This document shows positions 1 through 8,610 of a stretch of 64,000 bases of DNA, piece by piece. The notes beneath the pieces are model-generated. The model saw only the letters and a program-made list of their open reading frames with translations, was not told where the DNA came from and ran no database searches. Numbering within the stretch: the first letter of the stretch is position 1; every line of letters starts with the position of its first letter. Origin of the DNA: Phycisphaerales bacterium (GTDB taxonomy: Bacteria; Planctomycetota; Phycisphaerae; Phycisphaerales; SM1A02); assembly GCA_022446795.1 (NCBI GenBank), contig JAKVBX010000009.1:65142-129141 (forward strand), read 5' to 3'. A program made the position numbers and the translations under genes.

Positions 1-512
1 AGTCCCAGCAGCTGCTGCCGCAGGTCACCAAGCGTGTCGAGATCCTCCGGGGGCAGCCAGTCATGATCACGTGAGAAGATGATCGCATCGCATCGACCCT
101 CGAAGCCGGTGAGGTCATGAAGCGACACGTCCGCCGTGTCCCCCACCACGACGCGCCCACCATCCTGCCAATGCCATGGATCGCCCTCGGTACCGAAGGT
201 CGTCGCGAGCGGAACACCATCAATGAGAACCTGGAAGCGCCCGGGTGCACCAGGTGCATTCCATGGTGCCACCCAATCACGCGTCCGCACCCATACCCGG
301 TACTCCCCTGCGGCCGGGAAGTCGACACGGGTCGTGGCATCCGCAACGGGTGTCCCCATGCCATGGGCCAACAGGAAGGGCGAGCCCATGAGATCCATGA
401 ACTGCTGGTCGACGACCCAGCCCCCGGTTTCGTCGAAGGACTCGGCTTCTACGAGTACGGGCGACTCAGCAGCCACGAGTCCTGTCAGCAGGATGGGTAC
501 CAGGAAAAGCAT
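1..512 (-). CDS. Secreted FAD-dependent oxidoreductase-type protein, N-terminal part (cut by window edge)
   Basis: The reading frame starts at an ATG on the minus strand at 512 and runs off the left edge without a stop, so about 170 residues are visible. A short hydrophobic signal peptide (residues 1-14, ending near VAA) is followed by a beta-rich module containing VVDQQFMDLMGSPFLLAHG and YRVWVRTRDWVAPW. From memory, this N-terminal module precedes the FAD-binding domain of secreted FAD-dependent oxidoreductases (PF12831-like) found in Planctomycetes and Bacteroidetes. The flavin-binding part itself is outside the window, so enzyme activity is inferred, not seen. It lies 12 nt downstream of the VOC lipoprotein gene and is probably co-transcribed with it. 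Confidence 0.65.
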   Translation of the reverse strand, partial: MLFLVPILLTGLVAAESPVLVEAESFDETGGWVVDQQFMDLMGSPFLLAHGMGTPVADATTRVDFPAAGEYRVWVRTRDWVAPWNAPGAPGRFQVLIDGVPLATTFGTEGDPWHWQDGGRVVVGDTADVSLHDLTGFEGRCDAIIFSRDHDWLPPEDLDTLGDLRQQLLG

Positions 513-524
513 GTCAGCGACATC

Positions 525-1031
525 CTACCGATGCTGGTCGATGAGAATGACATTGCCATCTGGATCGGCCAGCATGACACTCGCCGGGCCGGTCGTGGTC
601 GCGTCGGCCTCCGCCATCAGCGGCACACCGTTCTTCTTGAGGTGTTCCTGGATCACCCTGATGTCGGTGAACTCATCGAGGTCCTGCGCCTCCGCCGACC
701 AACCGGGGTTGAAGGTCATCATGTTGCCCTCGAACATGCCCTGGAAGAGGCCGATGTTGGTGTCGCCGTTCTTCATGATCAGCCAGTTCTGCGTGATGTC
801 ACCACCATACGCCGTAAAGCCGAGCTTCTCGTAGAACTCCCGCGAGGCATTGATGTCCTTGACCGAGAGGCTGACTGAGAAATTACCGAGTTCCATGACT
901 GGCGATCCTGTGGCCCTTGAGGGTTCCTCGATGCGGTGACTGGATTCAACGGACTTGCAAGATGCCAGAACAATGACAAGGCCAGAGGCAAGCCACGGAA
1001 GGTGTCCGATCACGGTCATCGACGTTCTCAT
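525..1031 (-). CDS. VOC (glyoxalase/bleomycin-resistance fold) lipoprotein
   Basis: The protein has 168 residues. The first 25 form a lipoprotein signal with a lipobox ending LASC, so Cys25 should be lipidated and the protein exported. From about residue 50 a single VOC domain is recognisable: FSVSLSVKDINASREFYEKL at the start and a D-P-D-G-N-V-I-L-I-D end strand. VOC domains are usually cytosolic and bind a metal or small ligand; one copy per chain implies a dimer. The substrate is unknown. It sits between the GYF_2 membrane protein gene (20 nt upstream) and the secreted oxidoreductase gene, all on the same strand. Confidence 0.8.
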   Translation of the reverse strand: MRTSMTVIGHLPWLASGLVIVLASCKSVESSHRIEEPSRATGSPVMELGNFSVSLSVKDINASREFYEKLGFTAYGGDITQNWLIMKNGDTNIGLFQGMFEGNMMTFNPGWSAEAQDLDEFTDIRVIQEHLKKNGVPLMAEADATTTGPASVMLADPDGNVILIDQHR

Positions 1032-1050
1032 GCACCATCCAACGATCTGT

Positions 1051-1767
1051 CTACCATCGAGGCGAGTTCCTCAGGTGCTGCAGGAAGGCAATCAGGCCGA
1101 AGGCTGTTGCGACCAGCATGACCAGGGCCGCCAACCAGGGCCAGAATGTCCACCCGATATCCACGTTGGAAAGCGCCCTGCTGAAATTACCAGCCGTCTT
1201 GAAATTTCCCCAGAGGATTCCGGTAACGGCCCCGAAGGTGATCAGGAAAGCAAGGCCGGATCCAATGAACGTCCAGGGGCGGATCTTGGGCGCCCAACTC
1301 AGACCGAGGGCCAACGCGACCAGGAAACAGGCGATCAGGCCCGGATCAACATCCAGACCCATGACGGACCGAGGGCCGAGAACGGCCCAGGGAAAGAACC
1401 CCAGTACGAGAACGCCGATCAGGCAACCGCGAAAGATCCAACGCACGCGATTGGCCGGCATCCACTCGATGACGGTTTTCACATGGTCCTTGCCCGTCCC
1501 GGTTGCTGGTGCTGCTGCAGGCGCCGCCGGTGCAGGCGCCGTCGGCGCAGCTGCAGGCGCCGCCGGTGGCGGTGCTACGGCTACCGCTGCCCCACCGCCG
1601 CCGGAACCAGCCACGGACTCGATGGGCTGCCAGTTTTCCTCGCCGGCAATGGAAACCTCATCGGTTGTTCGAAGCGAACCACCAGCCAGCATGGCCGTGA
1701 CCTGCTCAAGACTGTAGGAATCCGGACCAACTGCGGCACCGCGCCGAACTTGATACAGCGTTGACAT
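1051..1767 (-). CDS. GYF_2-domain membrane protein
   Basis: This is a 238-residue protein. I chose the ATG at 1767 because the GYF_2 domain begins directly after it (MSTLYQVRRG...) and an AGGAG stands about 12 nt upstream; the open frame extends further but without plausible protein. Residues 1-50 form the GYF_2 domain, a small peptide- or proline-binding fold common in Planctomycetes. Residues 55-95 are a low-complexity Ala/Pro/Gly linker, and four hydrophobic segments follow (roughly 105-125, 137-155, 160-180 and 205-230). The function is not known. By family analogy it is likely an inner-membrane protein displaying the GYF domain in the cytoplasm. Confidence 0.8.
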   Translation of the reverse strand: MSTLYQVRRGAAVGPDSYSLEQVTAMLAGGSLRTTDEVSIAGEENWQPIESVAGSGGGGAAVAVAPPPAAPAAAPTAPAPAAPAAAPATGTGKDHVKTVIEWMPANRVRWIFRGCLIGVLVLGFFPWAVLGPRSVMGLDVDPGLIACFLVALALGLSWAPKIRPWTFIGSGLAFLITFGAVTGILWGNFKTAGNFSRALSNVDIGWTFWPWLAALVMLVATAFGLIAFLQHLRNSPRW

Positions 1768-1981
1768 GACGTCTGCACTCCTGTTTATGACACCCCGATC
1801 TCGACGCGGCCAGCATACCAACCCCAGCCACTGATTGGCGCCTGGTCGCCCGCGAACCTCATCGCACCGCCACCAAGACCGTTGAGAACCGCCCCAACGC
1901 GGGCTGCGGGCCCAGCAGGCCGTGTCCAAGACACGCATCCCGGAATCAATGCACGCGGGAACAGGCGAAGCCCCGGAGCCC

Positions 1982-2902
1982 TCAAAGCAACTGGGCCATC
2001 TCCTGCTCGGTGAACCCGGCGACCTGTGCCGCCTCCTGCCACTTGCCGGTGTCCTCCTGGAATGCCGGCTTGGGCGGATGAACGAAACTGAGATCCTGCT
2101 GCGGCTGGCCGAGGCCCAGCCAGGGGTACAACTCCCCGAAGGTGTCGTTCGGAGATGTCGCAAAGACGTCGTATGAGACGGTTCGGAACGCATCGCCAAG
2201 CAGGCTCGGCCCCTGCGTCGTCATGAAGCGGTAGTGATACAGCCAGTAGGCCAGGAGTCGGATCACCGCGGACTCGCCCATGATGCGATCCGCGTCAAAC
2301 CCGGCCTCCTTCAACAGCAGACCGAACTTGGAATCGGGATGGGCCCCGGTCACCTCGTCTCGACGAAGGCCCGGCGGAAAATCGCGCCGCGTCCAGAACA
2401 TCGACTGGTTGTACCGATCCCTTGCTTTTCGGGCCCAGTTCTGCAGCATGCTCCCCCGGGGCCCCAGGCTTGGCCGCAGGTTCGATGACACGAATCCGCT
2501 GGCGCGTCGCCACAGGTGAATGACGTGTGTTCGCGGGAAGATCCTGGCCAGCGCCGGCAGATGACGATGCAGCCGAATCTCATCCGCCACGACGTGGGAC
2601 TCCAGGTCGAAGATCGAACGAAGGTACTGCTCCTGGGCAGGCGTGAACTCCTGGTCGAGTTCCTCCAGCGGCGACAGCGTCCGGTACATCGACCAGAACT
2701 GCTCCGGCGTCTTGCCATACCGGACGATGTACTCATCGAACGTCTTCTTGCTGTTGTTCTGCGGGAAGCAACTTCCAAGACTTCGAGTAAACGGCTCATC
2801 GAAACAGCTCAACCGATCATCCCGACGGAATGACCGCCAGAACGCCGTCGTTCCGGAATGCCCCAGCCCCAGGATCCACAACTGCAAGGTGTCAGCGCTC
2901 AC
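1982..2902 (-). CDS. Sulfotransferase family protein
   Basis: From a GTG at 2902 the protein has 306 residues and begins with LQLWILGLGHSGTTAFW, the P-loop-like 5'-phosphosulfate-binding segment of sulfotransferases. A second conserved stretch near HVIHLWRRASGFVSSNLRP fits the 3'-phosphate-binding region of PAPS enzymes. Such enzymes transfer sulfate from PAPS to an acceptor, often a carbohydrate; the acceptor here is unknown. A longer in-frame start exists at 3064, but the extra 54 residues look like non-coding translation and the GTG start puts the P-loop near the N-terminus as usual. An extended -10-like TGCTACCAT lies at about 2995-3003 on the minus strand. Confidence 0.8.
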   Translation of the reverse strand: MSADTLQLWILGLGHSGTTAFWRSFRRDDRLSCFDEPFTRSLGSCFPQNNSKKTFDEYIVRYGKTPEQFWSMYRTLSPLEELDQEFTPAQEQYLRSIFDLESHVVADEIRLHRHLPALARIFPRTHVIHLWRRASGFVSSNLRPSLGPRGSMLQNWARKARDRYNQSMFWTRRDFPPGLRRDEVTGAHPDSKFGLLLKEAGFDADRIMGESAVIRLLAYWLYHYRFMTTQGPSLLGDAFRTVSYDVFATSPNDTFGELYPWLGLGQPQQDLSFVHPPKPAFQEDTGKWQEAAQVAGFTEQEMAQLL

Positions 2903-3085
2903 GAGTCCGGTGCCTTTCAGATGCTGCTTGTCACGACGCCCGGTCCCAACCGAATCCCCGCAATGAAGAGACAGGCTCGATACCGTGGTGACGTATGGTA
3001 GCAACGAACCCGTACCGTTCCCCCGTGCCCAGTCACGGCAGCCCGCCGCCAATTCCCCGGTCATGATGACTCATGGACAGGCCGG

Positions 3086-4606
3086 TCACAGCTGGCAAAG
3101 AACGGTCTCCGCGGCAAGCATGCCGGGCAGACCAGTCAGGCCGCCGCCGGGGTGGGACCCGCTGCCGCACAGGTACAGCCCACCGATCGGGGTGGCGTAC
3201 CGACCACATTCGAAGTCCGGCCGGACGATCATCTGATCGAGCGCCTGTTCCACGTGGTGAACATGCCCACCAGTGACGCGGTACCGGGCCTCGAGATCAA
3301 CCGGCGTCCGGACCCGTCGGGACAGGATGAGGTCCCGCACGCCGGGCACAACCGTCGATAGTCGATTGACCACGACGTCCGCCATGGCCGCCGAGTCTTC
3401 CTCACTCCACCCCGACTTCAGATCATGCGGGGCGAAGTGAACCATGATCGACGCCACATGGCATCCCTCTGGCGCCATGGTCGGGTTGCCGAGCGTCGGC
3501 ACGACGACCTCGAGCATGGGTTCGGTCGAGTACTGGCCGTACTTGGTGGCGTCGTAGGCCCGCTCAACTTCATCCAGCGTTCCCACGAGTCTCGCCCGGG
3601 CGACATCCAGTTCCGGTCGGCAGGCGAATCGCAACGGCCCGGACAGCGCCAGGTCGACCATCGCCATCGCTCCCGAGGCTCGCACCGTTCGAATCCGTTG
3701 GCTCATCCTCGGCGCCAGGGCCGTGGGACCGATGAGATCAAGCAGGGTCTGCTTGGGATCACACGAGGCCGCGACGACGGTCGCGTCGATCGTCTCGCCG
3801 CCCTCGAGCGTCACGCCCTGGACACTCCCGCCAACGGTCCGGATACCCGTGACCCTGGTCCCGGTCCGGATCGTGACCCCCTGCCGCCTGGCGTGATCTT
3901 CCAAGGCCCTGATCACGGCTGGTGCATCGCCCGAGATGCCCACGTGCGACAACGCTTCGTACCGCAGGAGATTGGTGGCATTACCAGGCGACCAGGGACC
4001 CGTGCGTGTGCCCGCCAATGCCGGCAGGGCCAGGGTGCTGCTGAGCATCTCGCACTGGAAGTACTCGTTCAGCCAGTCGGCCATGCACATGGGGCCAACG
4101 CGGAGGAACTCCAGCATGTCCGCACGACCAAGACGTCGCAATCGCAGGCCCGGGCCAATCAATGACCAGATCGAGTTCGGTGTCGGAGGACACGTCTCGA
4201 GCAGGCCCCGCAGGAACGGTCGAATGCGATCGATGAAGGCGCGGTAGTCACCATAGCGATGCGCATCCTGTTCCGAGTGCCGGGCAATCTCCTCCGCGGC
4301 CCGCCCCGGGTCATGATGCAGGAGCAGGCCGGGCCCGTCCTCGGCACGCTGCGGGGCGAAGACCGACTCCGGCGACGACGCCACATCCAGGTCGAGCAGC
4401 GACAGCACGCCGGGACTGAGCGTCGAGGCATCATGCCATGGGCCGGCCGATACGAACCCGGGATGGAACTCGTCTCCGACGGCCAGGCCACCCAGTACGT
4501 CATGCTGCTCCAACAGCGTGACCGCCCGGCCTTTCTGGGCCAGGGCCGCGGCGGTGACGAGACCGTTGTGGCCGCCGCCGATCACGATGACATCGCAGGC
4601 CGTCAT
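3086..4606 (-). CDS. PYROXD2/CrtI-like FAD-dependent oxidoreductase (second copy)
   Basis: The protein has 506 residues from the ATG at 4606, which overlaps the stop of the preceding gene in an ATGA. The N-terminus carries the dinucleotide-binding motif VIVIGGGHNGLVTAAAL followed by the acidic strand end LLEQ. The C-terminus has LYLCGSGSHPGGGLTGLPG, the FAD-contacting end motif of phytoene-desaturase/PYROXD2-type amine oxidases. It is a paralogue of the 533-residue protein encoded immediately upstream, sharing the PNxxP-type middle region and the KSGW/IKEG segment. Substrate unknown. Coupling to a folate-type aminomethyltransferase two genes upstream suggests oxidation of an N-methylated or amine compound. 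It is probably the last gene of the operon. Confidence 0.85.
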   Translation of the reverse strand: MTACDVIVIGGGHNGLVTAAALAQKGRAVTLLEQHDVLGGLAVGDEFHPGFVSAGPWHDASTLSPGVLSLLDLDVASSPESVFAPQRAEDGPGLLLHHDPGRAAEEIARHSEQDAHRYGDYRAFIDRIRPFLRGLLETCPPTPNSIWSLIGPGLRLRRLGRADMLEFLRVGPMCMADWLNEYFQCEMLSSTLALPALAGTRTGPWSPGNATNLLRYEALSHVGISGDAPAVIRALEDHARRQGVTIRTGTRVTGIRTVGGSVQGVTLEGGETIDATVVAASCDPKQTLLDLIGPTALAPRMSQRIRTVRASGAMAMVDLALSGPLRFACRPELDVARARLVGTLDEVERAYDATKYGQYSTEPMLEVVVPTLGNPTMAPEGCHVASIMVHFAPHDLKSGWSEEDSAAMADVVVNRLSTVVPGVRDLILSRRVRTPVDLEARYRVTGGHVHHVEQALDQMIVRPDFECGRYATPIGGLYLCGSGSHPGGGLTGLPGMLAAETVLCQL

Positions 4607-6204
4607 GTCTCTCGAGTCCCCAGGATCGCCTCCGCCGCAAGCATGCCCGGGGCGCCCATGATCCCGCCGCCGGGATGCGTTCCGGAACCACACATCCACA
4701 GGCGACGAATGGGCGTCCGGTAGTGCGCCCACCCGGACACCGGCCGCTGGAACAACAGCTGTTCCGGGCTCAGTTCGCCATGAAAGATGTTGCCCTCGGT
4801 CAAGCCGAACTCCTGCTCGAGATCCCACGGGGTCAGGACCTGTCGATAGAGGATCGAGTCCTTGAACCCGGGGCAGTACTCCTCCAGCGTGTCGACCACG
4901 GCATCGCCGAAGGCCTCCCGCCGTTCCGGCCAGTACTGGGCCCCCTCCTTGATGTGGTACGGGGCGTACTGCACGAAACAGGACACGATGTGCTTGCCCG
5001 GTGGCGCCACGCTTGGATCAAGCACGGAGGGAATGACCACGTTGATGTACGGACGGCGTGAGAAATCACCGTACTTGGCCTCGTCGTAGGCCTTCTCCAG
5101 GTATTCGATACTCGGCGCGATCGCGATATCGCCGCGCAGGTGTTCCGCTCGACCATTCTCGTTGGGTCGGCAGGCGAATTCCGGAAGCCGATCGACGGCG
5201 AGGTTCACCTTGCCTGAACTGCCTCGATACTTGTACCGCCGCAGCCGGGTGACGAACTCGTCCTCGAGATGATCCTCGCCGACCATGCCGAGGAAGGTCC
5301 GCCGGGGGTCGACGCCGGAGACAACGATCTTCGCGCGGATCTCGTCCCCGTTCTCAAGCACGACCCCCTGGGCCTCGCCATCGTGGAGCAGGACCCGCTC
5401 CACCGGCGAATCAGCGCGGATCTCGGCCCCGAACGACCGTGCTGCGGAGGCGACCGCGTTGCTCAATTGGCCGGTACCGCCCTTCACGAAGCCCCACGAC
5501 CGAAAGGCTCCATCGATCTCGCCCATGTAATGATGCAGGAGCACGTAGGCGGTTCCCGGGGATCGGACCCCCAGGAAGGTCCCGATGATGCCACTGACTG
5601 ACATCGGCGCCTTGAGCACATCCGACTCGAACCAGAGATCCAGGAATTCACTGGAACTCATGGTGAGCAACTGCATGTTCAGCTGCATCATGTCCGGCCC
5701 GAGCGAACGCATCTGGTTGCCCAGTCGCAGCAATCGATGCAGATCCTTGATCTTGAGCGAGGTCGGGTCCGGAGCTGGCTGGTCGACCAACTCGCGGGCG
5801 AAGAAGGCCATCTTGGCCATCGCCATGCCGAACTCGGGATAGACGTCCGCGTCCCGCTTGCTGAAGCGGGCAATCTCACGCCTCGTGCGATGCCACTCCG
5901 GCCATCGGCACAACGACCGGCCATCCGGCAACGGCGTGAACGAGCTCTCCAGCGGCAACATCTCAAGGCCATGCCGAGCCAGGTCGAGATCCCGGATGAT
6001 GCGTGGCCGGAAGAGACTGACGACATACGAGCAGACCGAGAAGTGAAAGCCCGGATGCAGCTCCTCGGAGACGGCCGCGCCACCGAGCACGTGCCGACGT
6101 TCCAGAACCAGCACCTTCCGCCCGGCCCTCGCGAGATAGGCCGCGCAGACGAGTCCGTTGTGGCCGCCGCCGACGATGATTGCGTCATACTGCTTCGTCG
6201 TCAT
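4603..6204 (-). CDS. PYROXD2/CrtI-like FAD-dependent oxidoreductase (first copy)
   Basis: The protein has 533 residues, the usual size for the PYROXD2 family. The Rossmann motif AIIVGGGHNGLVCAAYLARA is at residues 8-27, followed by LVLERRHVLGGAAVSEE. The C-terminal FAD motif is LWMCGSGTHPGGGIMGAPG. Both its start (ATGA with the GcvT-like gene, 6201-6204) and its end (ATGA with the second copy, 4603-4606) overlap neighbouring genes, so translation of the three is coupled. The two PYROXD2-like proteins may form a heteromeric flavoenzyme or act on successive substrates; the sequence alone does not decide. Confidence 0.88.
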   Translation of the reverse strand: MTTKQYDAIIVGGGHNGLVCAAYLARAGRKVLVLERRHVLGGAAVSEELHPGFHFSVCSYVVSLFRPRIIRDLDLARHGLEMLPLESSFTPLPDGRSLCRWPEWHRTRREIARFSKRDADVYPEFGMAMAKMAFFARELVDQPAPDPTSLKIKDLHRLLRLGNQMRSLGPDMMQLNMQLLTMSSSEFLDLWFESDVLKAPMSVSGIIGTFLGVRSPGTAYVLLHHYMGEIDGAFRSWGFVKGGTGQLSNAVASAARSFGAEIRADSPVERVLLHDGEAQGVVLENGDEIRAKIVVSGVDPRRTFLGMVGEDHLEDEFVTRLRRYKYRGSSGKVNLAVDRLPEFACRPNENGRAEHLRGDIAIAPSIEYLEKAYDEAKYGDFSRRPYINVVIPSVLDPSVAPPGKHIVSCFVQYAPYHIKEGAQYWPERREAFGDAVVDTLEEYCPGFKDSILYRQVLTPWDLEQEFGLTEGNIFHGELSPEQLLFQRPVSGWAHYRTPIRRLWMCGSGTHPGGGIMGAPGMLAAEAILGTRET

Positions 6205-7409
6205 GCCGGCGCTCCGATCACGGACCGCTTCCGAGGCGGATCAAAGAACGGTTTCTTGCTGACCGTGGCCTTGATGCGGTGGCGTACGTATTCAACCGTG
6301 CACTCGATCTGCAGTTCCTGGCCGACTTCATGCCAGGGACCGTCCACCGTGGCCAGGGCAAGACTTCGCTTCAGCATCGGGGACCAGGCACCGCTTGTCG
6401 CCTGCCCCACCTGCCGGCCGCGCGTCGAATAGATGGGCTTGGGATCCCGCCATGCCGAGGAACACAGTTCGGGCGGAAGACCGTAGCGGGCATGCAGACG
6501 CTCGAATTCATCCCAGTCGATCTCGAGTCCGACGAAGTGCCGAACCGGGCCCTGTTCCTTCTCCAGGCGAAGGGCCTGCTGCCCGATGAAGGGATCTCGC
6601 TCCAGGTTCACGGTCCAGCCAAGACCAGCCTCGTAGGGCGTGGACTTGCGGTTCTCGATGATGCAGTGATTGGCGCTGTAGTAGTCGACCCCGTTCATGA
6701 TGAAACCGGCCTCGACCCGGCACACGTCCAGCGCATCAAGACCCGTGGGCATGATCCCGTAGGGCTGTCCTGCCGACATCAGGGCATCCCAGAGCGGGAC
6801 CGCGTCCTCGCTGTCAACCCAGACCTCGTACCCGAGGTCGCCGGTGTACCCGGTCCGCGTGATGATGGCCGCCCGACCGTCGATCCGGGTTCGCGCCAGC
6901 CAGAAGAACCGAAGTCCGTCCATGTCCGCATCTGAAACCTGCTTGAGAATCTCGCGGGCATTGGGGCCCTGGATCGAGACCGCCGCGATCCGGCTCGTGG
7001 TGTCCTCGATGCTGACGGTGAAGCCGTGAGCGTTGTGCTGGAACCAGGCCAGGCTCGGCTCGGCCGCAGTTACCCGGTAGTCGTTCTCATCCAAGCGCCA
7101 CACGGTGCCGTCATCAAGCAGCTTGCCGTCTTCGTCACACCAGCAGCAATAGGTGATCTGGCCCACCTTGAGCTTGGCGATGTTCTTGACCATCAACCGG
7201 GACAGGAACGCCGTCGCATCCGGTCCACTGACGTCGTACTTGTGCAAGGGCGTCACGTCCATCAGGCCCGCTGAGTGCCGGAAGGCGATGTACTCCGGCT
7301 CATGGCAGGGACCGTACGAGCAGACGGCGTGGTAGCCCGACCAATCCTTCCAACGAAGACCGGTACAGAGTTCCGAGGTTCGGGCATGAAATGGACTGGG
7401 GATCGGCAT
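6201..7409 (-). CDS. GcvT-like aminomethyltransferase family protein
   Basis: The protein has 402 residues of the GcvT fold (folate-binding aminomethyltransferase and C-terminal barrel domains). Recognisable segments are GLMDVTPLHKYDVSGPDA, SIQGPNAREIL, ITRTGYTGDLGYEVWV, GLDALDVCRVEAGF and, near the C-terminus, TSGAWSPMLKRSLALATV. Family members move one-carbon units from an amine or thioether to tetrahydrofolate; examples are the T-protein of glycine cleavage, DmdA, and sarcosine/dimethylglycine demethylases. No glycine cleavage partner genes (gcvH, gcvP) are near, and the gene instead overlaps two flavoprotein genes. A role in demethylating a small methylated compound is therefore more likely than glycine cleavage; this is inference. 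Confidence 0.85.
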   Translation of the reverse strand: MPIPSPFHARTSELCTGLRWKDWSGYHAVCSYGPCHEPEYIAFRHSAGLMDVTPLHKYDVSGPDATAFLSRLMVKNIAKLKVGQITYCCWCDEDGKLLDDGTVWRLDENDYRVTAAEPSLAWFQHNAHGFTVSIEDTTSRIAAVSIQGPNAREILKQVSDADMDGLRFFWLARTRIDGRAAIITRTGYTGDLGYEVWVDSEDAVPLWDALMSAGQPYGIMPTGLDALDVCRVEAGFIMNGVDYYSANHCIIENRKSTPYEAGLGWTVNLERDPFIGQQALRLEKEQGPVRHFVGLEIDWDEFERLHARYGLPPELCSSAWRDPKPIYSTRGRQVGQATSGAWSPMLKRSLALATVDGPWHEVGQELQIECTVEYVRHRIKATVSKKPFFDPPRKRSVIGAPA

Positions 7410-7420
7410 CGCCGGTCGGA

Positions 7421-7450
7421 AGTCTATCCGGCCCGGCCTTGGGGCCGCAA
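7421..7450 (-). promoter_or_regulatory. Candidate promoter of the GcvT/PYROXD2 operon
   Basis: On the minus strand there is TTGCGG at 7450-7445, an 18-nt spacer, then TAGACT at 7426-7421. Only 11 nt separate the -10 element from the ATG at 7409, so a transcript starting here would have almost no leader. Sequence match only. Confidence 0.4.
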
Positions 7451-7475
7451 ACGCCCCCCCGCGGCCGCCGAACCG

Positions 7476-8450
7476 TCACCGGCTCGGCCCTGGCATTGCG
7501 CCGGGGTACTCCTTCGTCCGGCACAGATCGATCATGGCTCGCCCCATCCCCTCGCCGATCAGGTAGTACGTCTCGGCATTCCCGTTCCAGTGGTACTGCT
7601 GGCCGGAAGGTGACCGCTCCGGCGAACGGTAGAACCCACGGGTCGGGACGAATCCGACGTTGCCCTCGAACTCCTCCCGTTCCGCCACTGCGGCCTGGGC
7701 GGCCATCAGCGAAAGTGCCCGGGGGTGCTTCTCGTCATGACCACTCATGCCGGTCTCGGCGATCACGAAGGGCAGCCTGGGCAGCCCCAGCTCGTGGCGG
7801 ACATCCCGGATGAAGTTGGAAAGATTCTCCTCGTAGGCATCATTGAAGGCCTGGTTCACCCGATCATTCCAGCCCTGGTGCCAACCGATCCCCATCAACT
7901 GGACCGCTCGCCCGTCGAGCTCCGGGAAGTGCTCACCCGCGTCGCGAAGCACCTCCTTCGTCGTGTCCACGAGGATCCTGTAGTTCGGACCGACTTCGCC
8001 GCCGGAACTGGGCGGACGGAAGTCCTGCGCGATGCTCTTGCCCCCCCAGGCGATCTTGATCAACAGCACCGGTTCGTCATAGGCCTCTCCCACCACCGAC
8101 CCAAAGCCCAGTTCCGGACCGATCCTGGTCTCGTTGGCACCGAAGCCCGGGGCAAGATCGCCGGTGCGCCCGAGGGACCAGATCTTGACGTCATCGCGCT
8201 GGACCCATGTTCCATTCACGTTGCGAAGGTGTGCGTAGCGGGCCTTGTCCGGAGAGGCATCGACCAGCCACTCCAGTGAACCCATGCCGTCATGGCGATC
8301 AGGATTGGCCTTGACCTGGCCGGCACCGACCATGTTCGACTGGCCCGCCAGCAGGAAGACACGGACCGGGGGCTTTTGCTCAGCGCTGACGTCGTCAGCA
8401 CCAGCGACCATGGACAGCAGCAGGAAAAGGACGGAAAGACACGTCGTCAT
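7476..8450 (-). CDS. Secreted SASA-type carbohydrate esterase (sialate O-acetylesterase-like)
   Basis: From the ATG at 8450 the protein has 324 residues with a signal peptide (MTTCLSVLFLLLSMVAGADD). The nucleophile motif FLLAGQSNMVGAGQV puts Ser38 in the GQSNM block typical of the SASA/DUF303 esterase family. GIGWHQGWND matches the second conserved block, and the remaining triad His is likely near the C-terminal QQYHWNG. Such enzymes remove O-acetyl groups from sugars in the periplasm or outside the cell. Planctomycetes carry many of these for polysaccharide use. No sulfatase or glycoside hydrolase is adjacent, so the substrate remains open. A 23-residue longer frame exists but has no signal-like start. 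Confidence 0.85.
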   Translation of the reverse strand: MTTCLSVLFLLLSMVAGADDVSAEQKPPVRVFLLAGQSNMVGAGQVKANPDRHDGMGSLEWLVDASPDKARYAHLRNVNGTWVQRDDVKIWSLGRTGDLAPGFGANETRIGPELGFGSVVGEAYDEPVLLIKIAWGGKSIAQDFRPPSSGGEVGPNYRILVDTTKEVLRDAGEHFPELDGRAVQLMGIGWHQGWNDRVNQAFNDAYEENLSNFIRDVRHELGLPRLPFVIAETGMSGHDEKHPRALSLMAAQAAVAEREEFEGNVGFVPTRGFYRSPERSPSGQQYHWNGNAETYYLIGEGMGRAMIDLCRTKEYPGAMPGPSR

Positions 8451-8534
8451 GACGGCAGCACTCCCTCTCGGAACCCGATCACCGCCGCATGCTAGTCGAG
8501 TTTCCCGCTGGACCATCAACCACCATGATCATGG

Positions 8535-8562
8535 CTGACATCGCCACCGCTGCGGGTATCAT
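8535..8562 (+). promoter_or_regulatory. Candidate promoter for the PDZ/DUF6288 gene
   Basis: CTGACA at 8535-8540, a 16-nt spacer and TATCAT at 8557-8562 stand 48 nt before the ATG at 8611. The same TATCAT -10 occurs before the cupin gene (11128-11133). Confidence 0.5.
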
Positions 8563-8610
8563 CGATGCCATCGGCCGGACATACCGGCCCCTCATCCCGC
8601 GGAGATCGTC

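Noticed and set aside
1500-1615. GCAGGCGCC-type short repeats, considered as a repeat array
   Set aside because: They encode the Ala/Pro linker of the GYF_2 protein and have no regular unit or spacer.
1768-2199. N-terminal extension of the GYF_2 gene frame to 2199
   Set aside because: The extension is antisense-like Arg/Ser-rich sequence overlapping the sulfotransferase gene; the GYF domain and ribosome-binding site support the start at 1767.
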